Shown here one piece after another: positions 1-4,766 of a stretch of 9,218 bases of DNA. The first letter of the stretch is position 1, and the number at the start of each line of letters is the position of its first letter. This DNA is from Candidatus Kaiserbacteria bacterium RIFCSPHIGHO2_02_FULL_54_11b (GTDB taxonomy: Bacteria; Patescibacteriota; Minisyncoccia; Phycocordibacterales; UBA2100): the NCBI GenBank assembly GCA_001781275.1, contig MFLH01000031.1:12474-21691 (forward strand), read 5' to 3'. Below the pieces are notes generated by a model. That model was not told where the DNA came from. It made no database searches and saw only the letters and a list, made by a program, of their open reading frames with translations. Position numbers and translations under genes: made by a program.

Positions 1-786
1 CCCGCCGTTTTGCACGATAGTTGGATTTGCCGAGAGCGTGCACGAAGGAGCGCCAGGAGGTGTTTGAACTGTGATTGTGGTCTGACAGTTCGCAGAACGG
101 CCGAGCGAATCCGTGACCGTGAGCGTGTAGGTGGTTGTCTGTGTGATATTTGAAACTAGTTGAGAACCATTGAGAGCGACGGGGCCAATGTTCGGCGAAA
201 TGGAAGCGTTCACCGCATTCTGCGAAGTCCAACTAAGCGTTGACGAACCACCGCTTTGCACAGTGGTGGGATTCGCGGAAATGGTGCACGAGGGAAGATT
301 GGGCGGCGCTTGCACCGTGACCGTAGTCTGGCAGGTGACGCTTTGGCCCGAGGCGCTGGTCACTGTCAGCGTATACGTCGTCGTCTGCACAATATTAGAA
401 ACCGTCTGGGAACCATTGAGAGCGACGGGACCGATGCCGCGATTGATGCGCGCACTTACCGCATTTTGCGATGTCCACGTGAGAGTGGATGAGCCGCCGC
501 TCTGTACCGTTGTCGGATTCGCGGAAAGGATGCACGAAGGCAGATTAGGAGGCGTCTGGACGATGATCGTGGTCTGGCACGTTGCGACACTTCCCAAAAA
601 TCCGGTTACTGTGAGCGTGTACGTCGTTGTCTGTGTGATATTGGTGACGGTGCGCGAACCGGCAAGAGGTACGGGCCCGATGCCGTGATCCAAGTGCGCG
701 GAAAATGCATTGCTGGAGCTCCACGTCAAAGTCGAGGAGCCTCCGGATTGTACAGCAGTGGGATTCGCAGAGAGAAAACATGAAGG
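1..786 (-). repeat. Tandem 246-bp Ig-domain repeats (three full, one partial)
   Basis: Repeat boundaries, taken at the PSC codons, fall at 786, 540, 294 and 48, exactly 246 bases (82 codons) apart. Units 540-295 and 294-49 are the most alike; unit 786-541 is more diverged (SSSNAFSAHLDHGIGPVPLAG in place of TSQNAVSARINRGIGPVALN). The fourth copy is cut by the window edge. The equal spacing with no indels points to duplication of a whole domain and a fixed structural length. Confidence 0.9.
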
Positions 787-1128
787 CGGGGAAAAAAATC
801 CGCCGGCATCACCGCCACCACCATCGCCGCCGCCTGAGTCTCCGCCGGAATCGCCTCCACCGCCCGAATCACCTCCTGAGTCTCCTCCTCCGCCCGAATC
901 ACCGCCGGAATCACCTCCACCGCCAGAGTCTCCGCCGCCGTCGTCTGCTCCGACAATAGAGACCGAAGAGAATGTGATGGAGCCGCTCCCGTCAGTGCCG
1001 ATCGAAAGCGGCAGTATAAACGCGGCAACAAAAATAACTGCAAGCAAAAAAGTGCTTGCGCCTGCGACGAGACTAAAATTTCGTATTGAGGTCACGGCAA
1101 AAAATCTGTCTGGCTTCCCTTGCGGCAA
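1..1128 (-). CDS. Ig-like repeat surface protein (5' part, runs off left edge)
   Basis: At least 376 residues in the window; the gene continues past base 1. Layout from the N-terminus: a short basic stretch, a hydrophobic segment at about residues 18-42 (signal peptide or membrane anchor, no clear AxA site), a 49-residue Gly/Asp/Ser linker at 62-110, then Ig-like beta-sandwich repeats of 82 residues starting at about residue 115. Each repeat has a PSC start, SANPTxVQSGGSSTLTW, GIGPVxLxGS, QTTTYTLTV and a closing CQTT, so each can form one internal disulfide. Such repeats are common in surface or adhesive proteins of Parcubacteria-like genomes; an adhesive role is inferred. The start is uncertain. 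I chose TTG at 1128 because AGGA lies 6 bases upstream; GTG at 1095 gives a more usual N-terminus (MTSIRNFSLV) but has no SD. An in-frame TAG at 1185-1183 limits any further extension. Confidence 0.8.
   Translation of the reverse strand, partial: MPQGKPDRFFAVTSIRNFSLVAGASTFLLAVIFVAAFILPLSIGTDGSGSITFSSVSIVGADDGGGDSGGGGDSGGDSGGGGDSGGDSGGGGDSGGDSGGGDGGGGDAGGFFSPPSCFLSANPTAVQSGGSSTLTWSSSNAFSAHLDHGIGPVPLAGSRTVTNITQTTTYTLTVTGFLGSVATCQTTIIVQTPPNLPSCILSANPTTVQSGGSSTLTWTSQNAVSARINRGIGPVALNGSQTVSNIVQTTTYTLTVTSASGQSVTCQTTVTVQAPPNLPSCTISANPTTVQSGGSSTLSWTSQNAVNASISPNIGPVALNGSQLVSNITQTTTYTLTVTDSLGRSANCQTTITVQTPPGAPSCTLSANPTIVQNGG
799..945 (-). repeat. Gly/Asp/Ser linker with three 30-bp minisatellite units
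   Basis: The linker encodes 49 residues made only of Gly, Asp and Ser plus one Ala. The decapeptide GGGGDSGGDS occurs three times in register, at 924-895, 894-865 and 864-835, flanked by imperfect ends. Codons vary between copies (ggc, ggt, gga), so the repeats are older than a recent slippage event. It probably acts as a flexible acidic spacer between the membrane segment and the Ig-like domains. It lacks the hydrophobic position of RTX calcium-binding nonapeptides. Confidence 0.9.
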
Positions 1129-1149
1129 GTTTTGTCCTATTTCACCCGC

Positions 1150-1155
1150 ATTGTA
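1150..1155 (-). promoter_or_regulatory. Possible -10 box for the Ig-repeat gene
   Basis: TACAAT on the minus strand matches five of six bases of the -10 consensus and is identical to the gyrB -10 box in this window. It lies 21 bases upstream of the TTG start at 1128, leaving room for a short leader carrying AGGA. No good -35 box is present at 16-18 bases (GTTTCC or TTTCCG only), so this call is weak. Confidence 0.35.
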
Positions 1156-1234
1156 AAGGGCAAGAAGTATCCGGAAACAATCCTATAGTCCCGTCAAGAA
1201 ATCACAGGCCGCAAATCCACGATGCATGGCGCTA

Positions 1235-1263
1235 TTGTCAAGATCGTATTTCTGTCGTATGGT
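1235..1263 (+). promoter_or_regulatory. Promoter for the membrane methyltransferase-like gene
   Basis: TTGTCA (1235-1240), a 17-base spacer, then TATGGT (1258-1263). This predicts a transcript start near 1270 and a leader of about 30 bases before the TTG start. A small inverted repeat, GTTCC/GGAAC (1262-1278), sits at the predicted start point. Confidence 0.5.
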
Positions 1264-1298
1264 TCCCCGCGCCGGAACACTCGGACGTTTAAGGGCGA

Positions 1299-2648
1299 TT
1301 GACCGGCAACAAAGATATGCAAGGTACCCAACACAATCCTAACGAGATTAGAGCGCTATCGGTAGGAAAGTGGTTCGACCCGCTCATCTCCGTCGCGATT
1401 ATCGCCACCCTGTACCTCCTCTTTTACAAGACTCCGATCACCGATGTATACCTGACCTTGCTGATCGTACTTGTGACCAGCGCATACTTGTTTGCATCAG
1501 AATTGACCCGAGCGGGGTGGAAATTCAAGGATCGCCCGCAGCAAAGGATCGGCGACATGCTGGATCGCACATTCACAAAATTTTATGGTGTCCTCGTCGG
1601 AATATTGTTTATTTTTTTCGCCGTCTGGCTCTTCCCCGCATACGAACATGTAACAAATCTCGGTCGCCTCGAGGAAGCGACGGTGCCTTTTCTGGCATTT
1701 ATCATTCCGGTATCTTTCTTCGTGATCCTGATGACCGAACTCATCTTAGGTGAGAAACGGGATGGCACGTATCAACTGGGGCTTCTCGCAAGGGGGAGAA
1801 TACGGCAGATCGACTGGAAGATCTTTTTCGACGGCACGCGCGAATGGCTCCTCCGATGCTTCTTCCTTCTGATCAACTTCTACGCAGGCGTCTGGTACCT
1901 TTCGAACCTGCGGGCATACGGGCTTCCCGACACTACGGGTAATTTTGTGGAGTTCATCACGCGGTTGGATCTGGCAATTTTTGGAATGATCATCTTCGCT
2001 ATCCTGCCGGGATATATTTTTGCCTCCCGTCTCATCGGGACCGAGCTCAGAAAAGTCGACCGTACGTGGTTTGGTTGGGCAATCAATTTTTCGTGCTACC
2101 CGCCCTTGAATGCCGCCGTATTCGGAGGCTGGGTGGGATACCGGCCGCCTTCCGAAATGATCGAGCTCTACCAGGGCCTACCGGCCTGGGCCTACCACAC
2201 GATGGCGAGCCTCCCAATTTTGTACGTAGTCGGAGGGGCGATCATTTTCTTTGCGCTCATCCACTTGTGGGGGGAGGCTATCATGGGCGTCCGTTCAGCA
2301 AACATATCTTCGAGAGGGATAATCACCACAGGCCTTTTTCGATTTACGAAACACCCGATCTACGTGTCGAAGTGTTTCCAATGGGCCTTTATCTTTTTCC
2401 CCGTCTTAAACGCGATCGGCTTCCTCGACGCTATTCAATCGGGCATCTTGTTCCTCCTCGTCTGCGCGATTTACGCTGGACGGGCGCTCGGAGAGGAGAA
2501 ACTTTTGGCGACAGATGAGACGTACGTGAAATACGCGCTTTACATGGATGACAAGAGTGTCTTTGCCTTTGTCGGGCGCTTGTTCCCCATCATGACGTTC
2601 CGCTGGAGGTATGAGTATTGGAAGAAAAACGGACAGCTGCAGTATTGA
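1299..2648 (+). CDS. Multi-pass membrane protein with ICMT/PEMT-like methyltransferase C-terminus
   Basis: 449 residues with about eight or nine hydrophobic segments, clearest near residues 27-43, 49-67, 93-113, 128-150, 183-201, 223-242, 303-322, 358-373 and 380-393. The C-terminal quarter carries the pattern of the isoprenylcysteine carboxyl methyltransferase / phospholipid methyltransferase fold: RFTKHPIY (348-355), then after a helical hairpin LGEEKLL (397-403) and a YVKYAL-type ending. In that family the His-Pro and the Glu pair help form the S-adenosylmethionine pocket. The usual RHPxY is KHPIY here. The roughly 320-residue N-terminal membrane part is not something I recognise. The substrate is unknown; a membrane lipid or a lipid-modified molecule is inferred. 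An in-frame TAA at 1290-1292 makes TTG 1299 the first possible start, with AAGGG unusually close (3 bases). ATG 1317 is the alternative, with no SD. Confidence 0.8.
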   Translation: MTGNKDMQGTQHNPNEIRALSVGKWFDPLISVAIIATLYLLFYKTPITDVYLTLLIVLVTSAYLFASELTRAGWKFKDRPQQRIGDMLDRTFTKFYGVLVGILFIFFAVWLFPAYEHVTNLGRLEEATVPFLAFIIPVSFFVILMTELILGEKRDGTYQLGLLARGRIRQIDWKIFFDGTREWLLRCFFLLINFYAGVWYLSNLRAYGLPDTTGNFVEFITRLDLAIFGMIIFAILPGYIFASRLIGTELRKVDRTWFGWAINFSCYPPLNAAVFGGWVGYRPPSEMIELYQGLPAWAYHTMASLPILYVVGGAIIFFALIHLWGEAIMGVRSANISSRGIITTGLFRFTKHPIYVSKCFQWAFIFFPVLNAIGFLDAIQSGILFLLVCAIYAGRALGEEKLLATDETYVKYALYMDDKSVFAFVGRLFPIMTFRWRYEYWKKNGQLQY

Positions 2649-2654
2649 GTCTTG

Positions 2655-2707
2655 AAAAAAACTTTGACGGGGGCAGTCGCACGCGAGTGTGCAACTGCCC
2701 GCCGTCA
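2655..2707 (-). terminator. Intrinsic terminator of the Cys-rich protein gene
   Basis: Read on the minus strand, TGACGG, a bulged C, GGGCAGT, a 1x1 mismatch and GCAC pair around a six-base loop with GTGC, ACTGCCC and CCGTCA. This gives 17 base pairs at 2707-2665, followed two codons later by seven T (2661-2655). It begins 6 bases after the TGA of the 2714-3037 gene. On the plus strand the same hairpin follows the methyltransferase-like gene but has no T-run, so it is a poor terminator in that direction. Confidence 0.9.
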
Positions 2708-2713
2708 GGATGG

Positions 2714-3037
2714 TCAGAATCGGAAGACAATCCAGCGTCCCCCGCTTGTGAGGTAGCCGAGCCGAGGACTTCCCGCGGGCCGACACACCGTGCCGCAGCG
2801 GGTAAAGAACCGCGGAGTCCGAAACCTGCGGTCCTTGGAGTCCGCCCACCACGACTTGGTGGCGCACGCCGCCCATTCTGCGTGCGTCATGCATGCCGTC
2901 CTGCACACCACGGCCGGACGCTGCGGCCGACTGCAGTTGCAATCCGCCACCTGGGCCGCGGCCGGGGTCGCCGCCGGTACCGCGTAAACGGTAACGACGA
3001 AGAGGGTGGCGCAGAGCCACCGAAGAACATATTGCAT
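2714..3037 (-). CDS. Small Cys-rich exported protein, unknown function
   Basis: 107 residues. The N-terminus is a standard Sec signal peptide: MQYVLR, a hydrophobic core at about 7-20, and a likely signal peptidase cut after AAA (28) before QVADC. The mature part of about 79 residues has seven Cys (33, 35, 45, 49, 58, 81, 85), including CNC and CxxxC spacings, and is basic with many Arg and several aromatic residues. I do not recognise the family. An odd Cys count would leave one free thiol or allow dimerisation. The gene looks real despite its size: it has GGGAGA 7 bases before the ATG, a -35/-10 pair upstream, and a strong intrinsic terminator directly after the stop. It is richer in G+C than its neighbours. 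Overlapping open frames on both strands here lack such signals. Confidence 0.72.
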   Translation of the reverse strand: MQYVLRWLCATLFVVTVYAVPAATPAAAQVADCNCSRPQRPAVVCRTACMTHAEWAACATKSWWADSKDRRFRTPRFFTRCGTVCRPAGSPRLGYLTSGGRWIVFRF

Positions 3038-3121
3038 GCTGGTTTCTCCCGTTGGAGAGCGGACGATGGACTTCCGGAGTGTCCAACTTCGCTCTCGGAG
3101 CTATCCGGAATGGTAGCTCTC
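3038..3121 (-). promoter_or_regulatory. Structured 5' leader of the Cys-rich protein gene
   Basis: The predicted leader of about 80 bases contains four possible helices. Helix A: GAGCTA/TAGCTC (3119-3114 with 3103-3098). Helix B: GTTGGA/TCCAAC (3087-3082 with 3056-3051). Helix C: GAGAGCG/CGCTCTC (3096-3090 with 3061-3055). Helix D: TCTCC/GGAGA (3058-3054 with 3049-3045, loop AACG), which buries the SD. B and C share bases with D, so forming either would free the SD. This suggests a translational switch or thermometer; the pairing is visible, the function is inferred. Confidence 0.4.
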
Positions 3122-3127
3122 CCGGCC

Positions 3128-3156
3128 ACCGTACTGATTTATCGTTACTGTGTCAA
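3128..3156 (-). promoter_or_regulatory. Promoter of the Cys-rich protein gene
   Basis: A perfect -35 TTGACA (3156-3151), a 17-base spacer and TACGGT (3133-3128), which keeps the T, A and final T of the -10 consensus. The predicted transcript start is near 3121. The -35 begins 12 bases after the stop codon of the upstream membrane-protein gene. No terminator lies between them, so read-through from that gene is possible. Confidence 0.55.
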
Positions 3157-3168
3157 CTCAAATGCTTT

Positions 3169-3552
3169 TTACCAATATATCCACAAACCGTACGACCGAA
3201 GGAGCGGCCCGAGTAGGTAGGATGCGAGGTTGGCTACAAACGACGCGGCAAAAGCGATGCGCCAGTCAAGTTTGAGAAAGAGCCGATAGAAAACCGCTTC
3301 GACAACGAACGCGAACGGTTCGCTCCACAAAAGCGACGTTTCCCGCGACCACGTGTGCGCATATGGAAATACAAACCACACGTAGGGGATGGTCGCAAAA
3401 GAAGCGAAGAAGCCAGCGAGAGCTATTCGCAGTGGCGGAATGTCCCGCCTTTTCAAGACCAGCATCAAGAGGATGAACAAAATTGCCGTCTCGACGATCA
3501 CGGTAAACCCGAGCGACGTGAGAAATCGGTGTATGTATGAAATCGTAATCAC
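3169..3552 (-). CDS. Small four-helix membrane protein, unknown function
   Basis: 127 residues, almost all hydrophobic, with four likely membrane helices near 12-33, 41-63, 73-93 and 97-118. A basic loop, LKRRD (33-37), follows the first helix. The third and fourth helices hold the polar pattern EAVFYR (85-90) and FVANLASYLLG (105-115). Glu, Tyr, Asn and Ser spaced this way inside helices recall small uncharacterised bacterial membrane proteins I have seen, but I cannot assign a family. The start is GTG 3552; no other start codon is close. There is no SD, and the predicted promoter puts the transcript start only a few bases before the GTG. The gene is transcribed away from the CARDB protein gene and is followed by the Cys-rich protein gene on the same strand. 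Confidence 0.75.
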   Translation of the reverse strand: MITISYIHRFLTSLGFTVIVETAILFILLMLVLKRRDIPPLRIALAGFFASFATIPYVWFVFPYAHTWSRETSLLWSEPFAFVVEAVFYRLFLKLDWRIAFAASFVANLASYLLGPLLRSYGLWIYW

Positions 3553-3562
3553 TTCGCCGCAG

Positions 3563-3591
3563 ACTGTACAATCCTAACTAGGTATAGTCAA
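3563..3591 (-). promoter_or_regulatory. Promoter of the small membrane protein gene, near-leaderless
   Basis: TTGACT (3591-3586), a 17-base spacer and TACAGT (3568-3563). The predicted start point is about 3556, leaving roughly 4 bases before GTG 3552. This fits the lack of an SD site. Confidence 0.6.
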
Positions 3592-3636
3592 TGAATTTTT
3601 GAAAGTGACCGAATCCAATCGGCATGAATCAATACC

Positions 3637-3666
3637 TTGACAAGTGGTGTATACATGTAGTAGTGT
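3637..3666 (+). promoter_or_regulatory. Promoter of the CARDB protein gene, apparently leaderless
   Basis: A perfect TTGACA (3637-3642), an 18-base spacer and TAGTGT (3661-3666). The predicted start point is 3673-3675, exactly at ATG 3674. The spacer holds the palindrome TGTATACA (3648-3655), which could be an operator or an alternative -10 (TATACA, 3650-3655); that alternative would still give a leader of only about 12 bases. Confidence 0.55.
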
Positions 3667-3673
3667 GGCCCCG

Positions 3674-4720
3674 ATGGCAGACGAGGCACACGTCGTAAAA
3701 ACGACTGAGACGAAGACGGCCCAGACCACGTACCCCTCTGGTGCGCACGAAACCGTTGTACGACCTGCGCCCGAACAGAGCCCGAGCCTCCTTTCAAACA
3801 TTCTCGCAATTGTCGGATTTATCATCGTTGTCGTGATCGTCCTCTGGGGACTTTTTCATATCGCGAATTTGGGACTCCCGTGGCTCTCTTCCCTTTTCGG
3901 AAATCGCTCAAGCTCGATTCAGGTTTCAGCACCTGCGAACGTTACTTCGGACACTGCATTTGCCGTCACGTGGAAATATTCGACCTCAGAAAAAGGTACG
4001 TACGCATTTTTGTACCAGTGCAAAGACACCGTTCGGCTTGAGACAACCGATGCACGTGGCCTTGTAAATACCGTCCCGTGCGGTGCCGCGTTCACCGTCG
4101 CTACGACCAACAACTCGCTCATGCTTATGCCGAAGCTCTCGGGCACTGCTACGACGAGCGTCCCTCTCACCGTCATCTTTATGCCGAGTGCAACCTCTTC
4201 GGAGCAGGTGCAGGGGAGTGCCACGGTCTCGGTAAGCCCGCGCGCAGGTGCACCGATCGTCGTCCGTCCGCCTGCGACCACGACTCCCCCGACTCCAAGG
4301 CCAACCCCAACACCGGTAACACCGCAGCCGCGCCCTACGGGCCCAGCCGATCTCTCGGTGCAGATCATCTCCGTCGATTCTGACGGCGCAGGTGGTGGTA
4401 TCGCCGTATTCGAGATCAGCAACGTGGGACGAAGCTCGACAGGGACTTACCACTTCACTGCACAACTGCCGACGCACGATGGCTACCTCTACAGCTCGCC
4501 GCTGCAAAGCTCGCTCGCTCCGGGAGATCGCATGCTCAATACGCTCCGCTTCTCGCAAGCAGTGTCGGGGCTCTTCAGCGTCGTCGTTGACCCAGCAAAC
4601 GCTCGGTACGAATCCAACACGACCAACAACTATGCATCGCGCCAAGTCTCGATGCCGTACAACAACTACAATCAGTACCAGCCGTATCAGAACTACAATC
4701 CCTATCCGATAGTCTATTAA
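3674..4720 (+). CDS. Membrane-anchored surface protein with CARDB-like domain
   Basis: 348 residues. A short, Thr-rich cytoplasmic N-terminus is followed by one membrane helix at about 39-64, an extracellular beta-rich domain at about 80-190 with two Cys (116, 136), a Pro/Thr linker at about 198-223, and a CARDB-like domain at about 225-326. The CARDB signs are the ADLSVQIISV start, EISNVGRSSTGTY (247-259) and an ending of the DPANARYESNTTNNYA type. The last 20 residues are almost only Asn, Tyr, Gln and Pro. CARDB domains are Ig-like folds found in bacterial surface proteins; adhesion or envelope assembly is inferred. A start at GTG 3644 is also open but lies inside the promoter spacer, so I chose ATG 3674, which the -10 box places at the 5' end of the mRNA. 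No sortase motif is present, so anchoring is by the N-terminal helix. Confidence 0.8.
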   Translation: MADEAHVVKTTETKTAQTTYPSGAHETVVRPAPEQSPSLLSNILAIVGFIIVVVIVLWGLFHIANLGLPWLSSLFGNRSSSIQVSAPANVTSDTAFAVTWKYSTSEKGTYAFLYQCKDTVRLETTDARGLVNTVPCGAAFTVATTNNSLMLMPKLSGTATTSVPLTVIFMPSATSSEQVQGSATVSVSPRAGAPIVVRPPATTTPPTPRPTPTPVTPQPRPTGPADLSVQIISVDSDGAGGGIAVFEISNVGRSSTGTYHFTAQLPTHDGYLYSSPLQSSLAPGDRMLNTLRFSQAVSGLFSVVVDPANARYESNTTNNYASRQVSMPYNNYNQYQPYQNYNPYPIVY

Positions 4721-4729
4721 TACAATCTC

Positions 4730-4766
4730 AAAAGCCGCCGCGTCAGATGCGGCGGCTTTTTGTTTT
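4730..4766. terminator. Bidirectional intrinsic terminator between converging genes
   Basis: AAAAGCCGCCGC (4730-4741), a 7-base loop, then GCGGCGGCTTTT (4749-4760): a 12-bp perfect stem followed by TGTTTT on the plus strand. It serves the CARDB gene strongly. On the minus strand the stem is followed by TTTT then GAG, so it can also stop gyrB transcripts, though with a shorter T-run. It touches the gyrB stop codon at 4765-4767. Confidence 0.92.

Noticed and set aside
1..786. A CRISPR array or other non-coding repeat array
   Set aside because: The 246-bp period is a whole number of codons, the units encode one domain each, and there are no short identical repeats with unique spacers.
799..945. 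RTX-type calcium-binding repeats in the Gly/Asp linker
   Set aside because: The RTX nonapeptide needs a hydrophobic residue at a fixed place; these units contain only Gly, Asp and Ser.
170..1156. Plus-strand open frames with repeated or Pro/Ser-rich sequence opposite the Ig-repeat gene
   Set aside because: They are mirror images of the minus-strand Ig repeats and Gly linker; the minus-strand reading gives recognisable domains with paired Cys.
1086..1292. A 68-codon plus-strand frame whose start resembles a signal peptide
   Set aside because: It overlaps the start of the Ig-repeat gene and the promoter region, has no SD, and its remainder looks random.
2665..2707. Terminator for the plus-strand methyltransferase-like gene
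   Set aside because: The hairpin is present, but on the plus strand it is followed by mixed sequence with no T-run; the seven-T tract is on the minus-strand side.
2406..3086. A 226-codon open frame on the minus strand overlapping three other genes
   Set aside because: It runs antisense through the end of the methyltransferase-like gene and across the terminator, with no domain, SD or sensible composition. The 2714-3037 frame has all the supporting signals.
2618..3220. A 200-codon plus-strand open frame
   Set aside because: It is antisense to the Cys-rich gene in GC-rich DNA, is Arg/Pro/Gly-rich without a pattern, and starts inside the methyltransferase-like gene.
3611..3633. Direct repeat GAATC(C)AAT between the divergent promoters as an operator
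   Set aside because: Only two imperfect 8-9 base copies 15 bases apart; too little to separate from chance.
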